Origin: Streptomyces rhizoryzae
GTDB lineage: Bacteria; Actinomycetota; Actinomycetes; Streptomycetales; Streptomycetaceae
DNA length: 64,000 nt
NCBI RefSeq assembly: GCF_023155275.1
Contig: NZ_JALMUV010000001.1
Coordinates: 310,001 to 374,000, forward strand
Reading direction: 5' to 3'
In this document: piece by piece, positions 1-7,907 of the stretch
Position numbering within the stretch: position 1 is the first letter of the stretch
Layout: each line of letters starts with the position of its first letter
Position numbers and translations under genes: made by a program
Notes under the pieces: generated by a model
What the model saw: only the letters and a program-made list of their open reading frames with translations
Databases searched by the model: none
What the model was told of the DNA's origin: nothing

Positions 1-2439
1 GCCGTCGGCGGGCGCCAGTTCGGCCACGTGCGCGGCGAGCGCGGCGAGGTCGGGCAGGTCGAACAGGTCGAGGACCTCGATCCCGGTGCCGTAGCGCTCG
101 TTGAGGCGGGCCACCAGCTGCGCGCCGTTGAGCGAGTTGCCGCCCGCGTCGAAGAAGTCGTCGCCCAGCGCGAGCCCGGGCTCCTTCAGGACGTCGCGGG
201 CGAAGGCGAGGACGGTCTCCGCCACGGTGCGGGCGGGGGCGGCGGCGGGTGCGGGCGCGGGGGCGGAATCCGCGGCGGGCGCGGTCCCGGCCGTGCGCGG
301 CCAGCAGTGCTCCTCGTCCAGGGCCGCCAGCGGCAGTTCGACGCGGCGGCGCGGGGCCCGGCCGAGCGCCGCCCGCCAGTCGACGTCCCGGCCCTGCCGG
401 TAGACCTGGCACAGCGCGGCCGCCGGCGTGTCCGCCACCGCCGCCGCGCGCCCGGCGAGCAGCGCCGAGAGGGCGCTGCCCGGGGCGAGGTCGAGGACGA
501 GCGGGGGCGCGCCCCGGGCCGCCAGCGCCGCGTCGAGCGCCGCGGCGTCGGGCGGTGCCACCGCCGGGCCCGGCTCGGCCAGCGCGTCCAGCTCGGCCCC
601 CAGGGGCGCCCCGCCGGCCACCCGGACCGCGGCCTTGCCGAGGCCGTGGGCGAGCACCAGGTCCGGTACGGGTCCGGCCGCGGCCTGCACGGCCTGGGCG
701 CCGACCAGCGCCACCAGGGCGCGCTGCGCGGCGTTCCACTCGCCGGCCGGGCGGTGTGCCTCGGCGGCGGCGAGGACGGCCGCGAACGCGGGCCCCTCGG
801 CGGCGTTCCGGCGCAGTGCGGCCAGGTCGGCGTCGGCCAGGTCGCCGACGGCCAGCACCAGCGGCCCGGCCGGCGGCCCCGGCACGGTGCCGCCCCGGCC
901 GTGCAGCGCCGCGTCGAGCCGGTCGAGCAGCTCGGCGCCGTCGCGCACCGCCACCCCGTACCGGTGCGCGAAGTGCTCGCGGCCGACGGTCAGCGTCTCG
1001 CTCGCCGCGGCCAGGTCGAAGCCGTCGACGTCGGCGGCCACCGTGTCGCGCAGGGCGCGCAGCTGGTCGCGCAGGCCCTGTTCGGTGGGGGCGGACAACA
1101 CCACGGGCCGCTCGGCCGCGGGCCCGGCGCCGGTGCGGTCCGGTGCGGTCCGGCCCTGCTCGATGACCATGTGCGCGTTGGTGCCGCTGAGTCCGAAGCT
1201 GCTGAGTCCCGCGAGACGGGGGCCGCGCGGTGCGGGCCACGGCTCGGCGCGGTCGGCGATCCGCAGCGGGGTGGTGTCCAGGGCGAGGAGGTCGGAGGGG
1301 GCCGTGAAGTGGGCGGTGGGGAAGATCTCTCCGGCGCGGAACTGGGCGAGGATGCGCACGAGTCCGGCGAAGGACGCCATGCAGCCCAGGTGCCCGAGGT
1401 TGGCCTTGACGGAGGAGAGCGGGCGGACGCCGGGGAAGTCGGGGCCGAAGGCGGCGGCCAGGCCCTGGATCTCGATGGGGTCGCCGATCCGGGTGCCGGT
1501 GCCGTGCGCTTCGAGGTAGCCGAGGTCGGCGGGGGCGACGCCGGCGTCCCGCCACGCCGCGGCGACCACCTCGGCCTGCGCGGCCGGGCTGGGCGCGGTC
1601 AGTCCCGTGCTGCGGCCCGCGTCCTGGTTGACGGCGCTGCCGCGGATCACCGCGTGCACCGTGTCGCCGTCGCGCAGCGCGTCGGCGAGCCGCTTGACCA
1701 GGACGAACCCGCCGCCCTCGCCGTGCATGGTGCCGTCCGCGGCGGTGTCGAAGGGGCGGCAGTGGCCGGTCCCGGAGAGCACGCCGAGCCCGTCGCCGGC
1801 GGCCGCGCCGTGCCGGGGCACCGGGCCGAGCACCAGCTCGTAGCCGCCGACGAGCGCGAGGTCGCTCTCGCCCCTGGCCAGCTTCCAGCGCGCCTCGTGG
1901 AGCGCCACCAGGAACGAGGAGCAGGAGGTGTCGATGACCTGGGCGGGGCCGCGCAGGTCGAGGTGGTAGGAGATCCGTCCGGCGGCGTAGGCGTGCAGGC
2001 TGCCGGTGGTGGCGGGGCCGCCGCGCTGCTCCTGGGGCGGGAGCAGGTTGAACAGGCTGGGGTGCGGGGCGCCGTAGCCGCCCACCAGGACGGCGGTGCC
2101 GGTGCCCGCCAGCTCGTCCGGCGCGTAGCCGGCGGCGCCGATCGCGCGCACCGCGAGCTGGAGCATGCGCCGTTGGCGCGGGTCGATGAGTTCGGCCTCG
2201 GCGCGGGAGAGGCCGAAGTAGCGGTGGTCGAAGCCGGTGATGTCCTCGATCCAGCCGCCGGTCCGGTCCTCGGGGGTGGGGGTGAGCCCGGTGGCCGTCA
2301 GGCGGCGTTCGGGCATGGTGCGCATGGTGTGGCCGCCGCCGCGCAGCAGCGCGGTCAGCGCGGCCCAGTCGGCGGCTCCGGGGAACTCGAAGGCGACGCC
2401 GATCACGGCGAGGTGGCCAGGGGTGGCGGGGTGGGCCAT
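1..2439 (-). CDS. Type I PKS protein: KS, degenerate AT-like region, ACP (partial, runs off left edge)
   Basis: The visible 813 codons begin at ATG 2439, preceded by AAGAGGCAGG. The N-terminal 430 residues are a ketosynthase with the active-site Cys at residue 173 (DTSCSS), the first His at 312 (EAHGTGT) and the second His at 350 (NLGHLG), so it should catalyse decarboxylative condensation. Residues about 440-720 look like a shortened acyltransferase: a stretch reading AHGLGK stands where GHSxGE carries the catalytic Ser, and a normal post-AT linker (CWPRT) follows. An ACP follows with Ser 769 (GGNSLNG). Loading would therefore need an acyltransferase in trans. It is the last visible gene of a five-gene leftward operon. 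More modules may lie beyond position 1. Confidence 0.9.
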   Translation of the reverse strand, partial: MAHPATPGHLAVIGVAFEFPGAADWAALTALLRGGGHTMRTMPERRLTATGLTPTPEDRTGGWIEDITGFDHRYFGLSRAEAELIDPRQRRMLQLAVRAIGAAGYAPDELAGTGTAVLVGGYGAPHPSLFNLLPPQEQRGGPATTGSLHAYAAGRISYHLDLRGPAQVIDTSCSSFLVALHEARWKLARGESDLALVGGYELVLGPVPRHGAAAGDGLGVLSGTGHCRPFDTAADGTMHGEGGGFVLVKRLADALRDGDTVHAVIRGSAVNQDAGRSTGLTAPSPAAQAEVVAAAWRDAGVAPADLGYLEAHGTGTRIGDPIEIQGLAAAFGPDFPGVRPLSSVKANLGHLGCMASFAGLVRILAQFRAGEIFPTAHFTAPSDLLALDTTPLRIADRAEPWPAPRGPRLAGLSSFGLSGTNAHMVIEQGRTAPDRTGAGPAAERPVVLSAPTEQGLRDQLRALRDTVAADVDGFDLAAASETLTVGREHFAHRYGVAVRDGAELLDRLDAALHGRGGTVPGPPAGPLVLAVGDLADADLAALRRNAAEGPAFAAVLAAAEAHRPAGEWNAAQRALVALVGAQAVQAAAGPVPDLVLAHGLGKAAVRVAGGAPLGAELDALAEPGPAVAPPDAAALDAALAARGAPPLVLDLAPGSALSALLAGRAAAVADTPAAALCQVYRQGRDVDWRAALGRAPRRRVELPLAALDEEHCWPRTAGTAPAADSAPAPAPAAAPARTVAETVLAFARDVLKEPGLALGDDFFDAGGNSLNGAQLVARLNERYGTGIEVLDLFDLPDLAALAAHVAELAPADG

Positions 2440-2453
2440 GGGTGCCTGCCTCT

Positions 2454-3695
2454 TCAGCGAGGGTTGACGTCTTGGGGGGCGCGGCCGGTGAGGGCGCGGG
2501 CGTCCGGCAGGGCGATCACGCCGAGGTTGGCGACGACCACCAGCACCGCCGCGGTCAGCAGCGGCAGCGCCTCGCCGGTCCAGGCCGCGATCGGTGCCGC
2601 GACGGCGAGGCCGAGCGGCCGGGCGGCGAACGACAGCAGCGCGTCGTAGGAGTCCGCGCGGGCCAGGGCGTCGGCCGGGAAGTGCCGTTGCATGGTGGTC
2701 TGCCACAGCGTGTTGAGCACGCCGATGCCGAACATGGCGATGCCGTACGCCACCGCGTCGGTCCAGGTCGGCCAGCGCGCGGCGAAGGTGAGCAGGGGCA
2801 GCGCGAACAGGGCGCCGCACACCGAGGTCACCACCAGCGGCCGGCCCACGCGCAGCCGGGGCGCGACGAACGCGCCGATCAGCATGCCGGCCATGCCCGC
2901 CTGGTAGACCACCACCCAGGCGAACTCGCCGCCGAGCCGGTCCACGGCGATCAGCGGGCCCAGCGTCATCAGGACCCCGGCGGCCAGGTTGGACACGCCG
3001 TGCCCGATGAGGTTGGACCAGAACCAGGGGCGGCTGCGCACTTCCTGCCAGCCGTCGGCGAGCTGCCGGAAGAAGCCGGTGCGCGCGGTGCGGTCGGGGG
3101 CGGTCGCGGGCAGGCCGCCCAGGGTGACGGCGGCGCAGCCGAACACCGCGGCGGTGGCGAGGAACGCCCAGCCCGCGCCGACCGCGACGACCAGGACGCC
3201 GGCGACCCCGGGCCCGGCGACCAGGGCGATGCCGCGGGCCACCCCCAGGTGGCCGTTGGCCCGCAGTCTGGCCTCCTGCGGCACGGTGGCGGCGACCAGC
3301 GGCGACATCGTGGGCGTGCCGAAGGCGATGGCCGCGCCGGTGACCGCGGACAGCACGGCGAGGTCGGCGATGCGCAGCGCACCGAGCAGCAGCTCCGCGC
3401 CGATGGCCAGTTGCGCCAGGCCGCGGACCAGGTCGGCGAGGAAGGCGACCCGCTGGGCGGGGAACCGGTCGGCGAGGACCCCGCCGATGGGCAGCAGCAC
3501 CAGCTGCGGCACCAGTTCGGCGGCGAGCACCAGGCCGAGGTCGGTGGCGCTGCCGGTGGCCTCGATGACGGCGAGGGTGAGGGCGGTCGGCACCACGGCG
3601 GTGGCCAGGAACGACAGCGACCGCCCGGTGAGCAGCCGGGCGAAGCCGGGGATCTTCAGGACGCGTACCGGAGCCGGGCCCCTGAGCTGGGTCAC
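2454..3695 (-). CDS. MFS transporter, probable exporter of the cluster product
   Basis: This 413-residue membrane protein has about 12 hydrophobic segments and the tripartite look of bacterial major facilitator exporters (enterobactin exporter/MacA-like group). An early loop reads GGVLADRFPAQR, matching the MFS loop 2-3 motif. The GTG start overlaps the thioesterase stop as GTGA. The gene ends 14 bp before the ketosynthase gene, so it is translationally coupled within the biosynthetic operon. Its position argues for export or self-resistance. The substrate cannot be read from sequence. Confidence 0.85.
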   Translation of the reverse strand: MTQLRGPAPVRVLKIPGFARLLTGRSLSFLATAVVPTALTLAVIEATGSATDLGLVLAAELVPQLVLLPIGGVLADRFPAQRVAFLADLVRGLAQLAIGAELLLGALRIADLAVLSAVTGAAIAFGTPTMSPLVAATVPQEARLRANGHLGVARGIALVAGPGVAGVLVVAVGAGWAFLATAAVFGCAAVTLGGLPATAPDRTARTGFFRQLADGWQEVRSRPWFWSNLIGHGVSNLAAGVLMTLGPLIAVDRLGGEFAWVVVYQAGMAGMLIGAFVAPRLRVGRPLVVTSVCGALFALPLLTFAARWPTWTDAVAYGIAMFGIGVLNTLWQTTMQRHFPADALARADSYDALLSFAARPLGLAVAAPIAAWTGEALPLLTAAVLVVVANLGVIALPDARALTGRAPQDVNPR

Positions 3696-4450
3696 GGGCG
3701 GGCCGCCAGCTGGGCGCCCAGGGTGCCGAGGAGTTCGCCGGGCGCCTTCAGGAAGGCGTAGTGCCCGCCGGGCAGCACCCGGAAGGCGACGTCGTCGGCG
3801 TAGTCCTGCCAGTCCTTGAGCTCGTCCTGGGTGACCTCCGGGTCGCCGTCCCAGTGCAGGACGCCGATCGGAAAGGGCACGGGGGTGGGGGCGTCCCGGC
3901 GGTAGACGCGGTTGGCGTCGAGGTCCTCCTTGAGGACGGCGAGGGCGAGGTCGAGCAGCTGCGGGTGGGCGATACCGCCCCGCAGCAGCGTCAACTCCTC
4001 CAGCTCCGCGCGCAGTTCGGCGTCGGTCATGGCAAGGAAGCGGTCGTGCGGGCAGCGGTGCGGGGCGACCTGCGCGGAGACGAAGACCCGCGCGGGCTGC
4101 GGCAGTCCGCGCGCGGCGAGCAGCCGCGCCGTCTCGAAGGCGGGCAGCGAGCCCGCGCAGTGCCCGAAGAAGACGTACGGCCGGTCCAGGTGCGGGGCGA
4201 GCGCGTCGGCGAGCTGCTCGGCCAGCTCCTCGTACGTGCCGTAGTGCGGCTCGCGCAGCCGGCCCTCGCGGCCGGGGAGTTGGACCGGGCACACCTCGAT
4301 GCCGTCGTCCGGTCCGAACCGCCTGGGCCAGGCGTTGAACATGGACGCGCCGACGCCCGAGTAGGGGAAGCAGAAGACCCGGGCGGCGGCGTCGGCGGCG
4401 GGCTTTCTCAGGAGCCAGCGGTTGCTGGGCAGGGCGGTGCCGGCGGACAT
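3692..4450 (-). CDS. Type II thioesterase with Cys nucleophile (GHCAG)
   Basis: This 252-residue alpha/beta hydrolase matches stand-alone thioesterases of NRPS/PKS clusters: RVFCFPYSGVGAS at the N-terminus, a PGREGR loop, and a C-terminal GGHYAFL carrying the catalytic His. The nucleophile elbow reads GHCAGS with Cys 98 (codon TGC at 4157-4159), whereas the family usually has GHSxG. Such enzymes hydrolyse wrong or stalled acyl groups from carrier proteins. Cys-type thioesterases are known in some release reactions, for example the beta-lactone-forming domain of obafluorin synthetase. ATG 4450 was chosen; an in-frame TTG at 4468 is less likely. The gene lies 39 bp after the P450 and overlaps the exporter start. 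Confidence 0.85.
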   Translation of the reverse strand: MSAGTALPSNRWLLRKPAADAAARVFCFPYSGVGASMFNAWPRRFGPDDGIEVCPVQLPGREGRLREPHYGTYEELAEQLADALAPHLDRPYVFFGHCAGSLPAFETARLLAARGLPQPARVFVSAQVAPHRCPHDRFLAMTDAELRAELEELTLLRGGIAHPQLLDLALAVLKEDLDANRVYRRDAPTPVPFPIGVLHWDGDPEVTQDELKDWQDYADDVAFRVLPGGHYAFLKAPGELLGTLGAQLAARP

Positions 4451-4489
4451 GGGTGATCCGTCTCGCAATCTCGTGAAGGGACGCTGGGG

Positions 4490-5734
4490 TCAGCGCGGCG
4501 CGGTCACCACGGGCAGCTGGGTCAGCCCGGCGATGAACACCGACCGCAGGTGGCGGGCGGGCCCGGCGGTCTCGACCGACCGGAAGAGGCGGAAGAACTC
4601 GTCGAACAGGATCCGGAAGGTCATCCGGGCGAGCGGGGCGCCCAGGCAGTAGTGCGGCCCGAAGCCGAAGGCGAGGTGCCGGTTGTCGTCGCGCAGGACG
4701 TCGAAGCGGTAGGGGTCGGTGAAGACGCGCTCGTCGCGGTTGGCCGAGCCGATCCAGACGGCGACCGCGTCCCCGGCGGCGACGCGGCCCCCGGCCAGTT
4801 CGGTGTCCTTGACGGCGTAGCGCAGGAAGCTGCTGGCGGGCGAGGTCCAGCGCAGGCCCTCCTCCACCAGGGTGGGGACGACCGCGGCGGGGTCGCCGGC
4901 CGCCTTGCGCAGCTGGTCCGGGTGCTCGCTCAGGGCGAGCAGCGTGCCGGAGACGGTGTGCGGGGTGGTCGCGTTGGCGCCCAGCAGGATGCTGTAGCAG
5001 TTGTAGATGACCTCTTCGTCGGTGAGCGGGGCGTCGCCCGCGCTCATGCTCATCAGGTGCCCGATGAGGTCCTTCGCCGGTTCCGCCGCGCGGCGGTCGC
5101 GCACCTGCCCTGCGAAGTAGTCGAACGTCTGGTGGTGGGCGACGGCGAGGGTGGCGGCGCCGCTGCCGACGCTGAACTCCGCGTCGTCGGGCGCCGCGGC
5201 CATCGCCGTCCAGCGCACCAGGTCGTCCCAGTCCTTCTCCGGTACGCCCAGCAGGGCGCCGGCGACGGTCATCGGCAGCCGGTAGGCGCGCCCGGCCACG
5301 TCCCAGGCACCGCCGCCGAGCGCGGGGGCGAGGAACTCGGTCACCGCCTGCCGGATCCGGTCCTCCCAGTCGGCCAGGGCGCGCGCGGTGAGGCGGCGGT
5401 TCAGCGGGCGGCGCAGCTGGCTGTGGCGCGGCGGGTCGGTGGAGACCAGCATCTTGCCCGACGAGACGTCGTCGTGGCCGAGCTGGGTGAGGACCGAACC
5501 GCGTTCGGAGGTGAACTCCCGGTGGTCGCCGAGCACCCGGCAGACGTCGTCGTAGCGGGTCACCGACCAGAACTGCCGCCCGTCGGGCAGCACCTGGAGG
5601 TGGAGCGGGGCGTGTGCCCGCAGGTGGGCCCACACGGCGTGCGGGTCGCCGCTCGCGTGGAACTCCGGGTCGAACAGGTCGGCGGCGGCCGGGTCGGCGG
5701 CCGCGCCGGCGGAGGGGGCGGCGGTGATCCTCAC
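4490..5734 (-). CDS. Cytochrome P450, likely acting on a carrier-bound amino acid
   Basis: This 414-residue protein has the heme-binding loop FGFGPHYCLGAPLAR with the axial Cys, and a recognisable ExxR (EEGLR). The I-helix reads LLGANATTPHT: the Thr pair (256-257) is kept, but the usual acidic residue before it is Ala 255. The GTG start overlaps the stop of the adenylation-PCP gene (GTGA), so the two are translationally coupled. An A-PCP didomain with its own P450 is the classic arrangement for beta-hydroxylation or other oxidation of a PCP-tethered amino acid (for example NovH/NovI); that role here is inferred from context. Confidence 0.9.
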   Translation of the reverse strand: MRITAAPSAGAAADPAAADLFDPEFHASGDPHAVWAHLRAHAPLHLQVLPDGRQFWSVTRYDDVCRVLGDHREFTSERGSVLTQLGHDDVSSGKMLVSTDPPRHSQLRRPLNRRLTARALADWEDRIRQAVTEFLAPALGGGAWDVAGRAYRLPMTVAGALLGVPEKDWDDLVRWTAMAAAPDDAEFSVGSGAATLAVAHHQTFDYFAGQVRDRRAAEPAKDLIGHLMSMSAGDAPLTDEEVIYNCYSILLGANATTPHTVSGTLLALSEHPDQLRKAAGDPAAVVPTLVEEGLRWTSPASSFLRYAVKDTELAGGRVAAGDAVAVWIGSANRDERVFTDPYRFDVLRDDNRHLAFGFGPHYCLGAPLARMTFRILFDEFFRLFRSVETAGPARHLRSVFIAGLTQLPVVTAPR

Positions 5735-7464
5735 CGGGCGCCTCCGGCCTGGACGACGGCGGCGGCGAGACCGGCCGGGGTGGGGGCGAGGTAGAAGGTG
5801 ACCGGCGAGATCTGCACGCCGTACTCGCGCTCCAGGTCGGCGGTGATCCGCACGCCCACCAGGGAGTGGCCGCCGAGTTCGAAGAAGTCGTCGTCGGCGC
5901 CGATCCCGTCGATGCCGAGGTGGTCGCTCCACAGCTGGGCGACGGCGGCCTCGATGCCGGGGGCCGGGGGCCGGTGCGCGGCGTTCAGCTCGGGCCTGGC
6001 CGGTGAGATGTCGGCGGTCAGGGCGGCCCGGTCGACCTTGCCGTTGGCGGTCAGCGGCAGCGCGTCGACGACCCGGAGGTGCGAGGGGACGGCGTACGAG
6101 GGCAGCACCTCGCCCAGTTCGCGGCGCACCGCGAGGGTGGCGGGGCGGACGCCGCCGCGCCCGGTGACGAAGGCCACCAGCCGCTTGCCGCCGTCCGGGC
6201 CGGGCTGGGCGACGACCGCGGCCTCGGCGATGTCGTCGCGGGCGGCGAGCGCGGCCTCGATCTCGCCGGGCTCGATCCGGAAGCCCCGGATCTTGACCTG
6301 GCGGTCGGCGCGGCCGTGGTAGTCGAGGACGCCGTCGGGGCGGCGGCTCACCAGGTCGCCGGTGCGGTACATCCGGGCGCCGGGCCGGTCGTCGAACGGG
6401 TCGGGCAGGAAGGCGCGGGTGGTCTCCTCGGGGTTGCCGAGGTAGCCGAGGGCGAGGCCGTCGCCGGTGGCGTACAGCTCACCCACCTCGCCGTCGGGCA
6501 CCGGCCGCAGGTCGGCGTCGAGGAGGTGGACGCCGGTGCCGCGGATCGGGCGGCCGATGGGCACGGCGCCCTCGACCGGCGCGGTGATCGTGTGGCAGCA
6601 GGTGAACGTGGTGTTCTCGGTGGGCCCGTAGCCGTTGACGAGCGTGAGGCCGGGCAGCGCCGCGAGGGCCTGGTTGACGTGCGGCGGCGACAGCACGTCC
6701 CCGCCGGCCAGCAGGACCCGTACGCCGCCGAGGTCGTCGAGGCCGTACTCCACGACCTGCTGGAACAGTCCGGCCGTGAGCCACAGCACGGTGATCCCGA
6801 AGTGGCTGATGTGCTTGGTCAGTTCACCGATGGCCAGGTCGCGCTCGGGCGCCACGTCGAGGCGGGCCCCGTTGAGCAGCGGTCCCCAGATCTCCAGGGT
6901 GGAGGCGTCGAAGGCGACGGGCGCGTACTGAAGGACGACGTCGTCGGGCCCGAGGGTGAGGAAGTCGGCGTCCACGACGAGCCGCAGGACCGCGCGGTGC
7001 GGCACCCGGACTCCCTTGGGGGCGCCGGTCGAGCCCGAGGTGTAGGCGATGTAGGCGACGTCGTCCGGCGCGGTGGTGACGGGCTCGGGGGCCGGGCCCT
7101 CGGCGATCGCGTCGAGGTCGTCGCGGGTCAGCACGACGGCGGCGCCGCTGTCGGCGAGGATGAGCCGCCGGCGCTCGGCCGGGTAGCGGCGTTCGAGGGC
7201 CAGGTAGGCGGCTCCGGCCTTCAGGATGCCCAGGAGGGCGACGGCGGTCGCGGCGCGGCGGTCCGCGTCGAGTGCGACCACGTCACCGGGCCGCACCCCC
7301 CGGTCCTGGAGGTGCCGGGCCAGGTGGTCGGAGCGGCGGTCCAGCTGCCGGTAGGTCAGCTCGGCGTCCTCGCCGCGCACGGCGATCCGCTCGGGGGCGC
7401 TGCGGACCTGCCGCGCGAAGAGCGTCGTGATCGACGGGGGGTGCGTGCCGTACTGCGACTCCAC
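5731..7464 (-). CDS. NRPS didomain: adenylation-PCP, predicted to activate a small aliphatic amino acid
   Basis: This is a 577-residue stand-alone module without a condensation domain. Adenylation motifs are clear: A3 YTSGSTGAPKGV, A4 FDASTLEIWG, A5 NGYGPTENTTF, A7 YRTGD, A8 GRADRQVKIRGFRIEP and A10 NGKVDR. Read by eye against GrsA, the ten specificity residues are D-A-L-W-L-G-G-T-F-K, close to known valine codes, so valine or a similar residue is the best guess. The C-terminal PCP carries DDFFELGGHSLVG with the phosphopantetheine Ser. GTG 7464 has GGAGG seven bases upstream. It is the first gene of the leftward operon and probably feeds a bound amino acid to the P450. Confidence 0.92.
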   Translation of the reverse strand: MESQYGTHPPSITTLFARQVRSAPERIAVRGEDAELTYRQLDRRSDHLARHLQDRGVRPGDVVALDADRRAATAVALLGILKAGAAYLALERRYPAERRRLILADSGAAVVLTRDDLDAIAEGPAPEPVTTAPDDVAYIAYTSGSTGAPKGVRVPHRAVLRLVVDADFLTLGPDDVVLQYAPVAFDASTLEIWGPLLNGARLDVAPERDLAIGELTKHISHFGITVLWLTAGLFQQVVEYGLDDLGGVRVLLAGGDVLSPPHVNQALAALPGLTLVNGYGPTENTTFTCCHTITAPVEGAVPIGRPIRGTGVHLLDADLRPVPDGEVGELYATGDGLALGYLGNPEETTRAFLPDPFDDRPGARMYRTGDLVSRRPDGVLDYHGRADRQVKIRGFRIEPGEIEAALAARDDIAEAAVVAQPGPDGGKRLVAFVTGRGGVRPATLAVRRELGEVLPSYAVPSHLRVVDALPLTANGKVDRAALTADISPARPELNAAHRPPAPGIEAAVAQLWSDHLGIDGIGADDDFFELGGHSLVGVRITADLEREYGVQISPVTFYLAPTPAGLAAAVVQAGGAR

Positions 7465-7575
7465 GGGTCGGCCTCCAGCTGCTTCAGGGGAGCGGCCACC
7501 GGTTTTCGGTCACCGCCGCGGCTCATCATGGGGACGGCCCCTACCGACCCGCTTTCGGCCACACATCGGCCGGGC

Positions 7576-7617
7576 GTAGCGGGGTGATAGCGGAGCGATA
7601 GCGCGGCTGCCTAACCT
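7576..7617 (+). promoter_or_regulatory. SARP-type promoter: three TAGCG repeats at 11-bp spacing plus -10 box
   Basis: GTAGCGG, GATAGCGG and GATAGCGC put TAGCG at 7577, 7588 and 7599, exactly one helical turn apart. The last GATAGCG ends 8 bp before TAACCT (7612-7617), a good -10. Direct heptamer repeats with 11-bp period whose last copy ends 8 bp before the -10 are the textbook SARP binding layout. The predicted transcript reads into the peptide gene at 7677. The same repeats lie upstream of the divergent NRPS operon and could act on both. The regulator encoded at 7908-10844 is the obvious candidate to bind here. Confidence 0.75.
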
Positions 7618-7676
7618 CGCGGTACCGACCAACGAGCACGCGGCCGACCCAGCGGCCCCGGAAAGCGAGCGCAGAC

Positions 7677-7883
7677 GTGCGGAAGTCCCTCACCCTCGCG
7701 GTGACCACTCTGGTCGCGGCGGCGGTCCTCCCGGTGGCCCTCAGCGGGCCGGCTGCCGCGGACACCCCCTGGCCCTCCCCCGGCGCCGGCAGCGTGCGCG
7801 CGGTGACCTGGGCGGACACGCCGTGGCCCGGCAGCGACGCCGCCCCGGCCGCCGCCGACGACACCCCGTGGCCGGTGCCCTGA
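7677..7883 (+). CDS. Small secreted peptide with three DTPWP repeats
   Basis: This 68-residue product starts at GTG 7677. Residues 1-28 form a clear signal peptide (charged MRK, hydrophobic core, SGPAAA), leaving a mature chain of about 40 residues. That chain is built on DTPWP at 29-33, 47-51 and 62-66, each with Ala nearby, and ends 24 bp before the convergent SARP gene. The promoter carries SARP-type repeats. I do not recognise the family. The placement recalls afsS, the small gene controlled by AfsR, whose product also has short repeats, but afsS has no signal peptide. It could equally be a secreted accessory or signalling peptide. Short length leaves some doubt, but the signal peptide and repeats favour a real gene. 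Confidence 0.7.
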   Translation: MRKSLTLAVTTLVAAAVLPVALSGPAAADTPWPSPGAGSVRAVTWADTPWPGSDAAPAAADDTPWPVP

Positions 7884-7907
7884 CCCGCGCCGGGGGGCGG
7901 CCGGGCC

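Noticed and set aside
28..2649. 873-codon open frame on the plus strand over the PKS gene
   Set aside because: Arg/Gly/Ala-rich translation with no domains; it is antisense to a ketosynthase with all active-site motifs.
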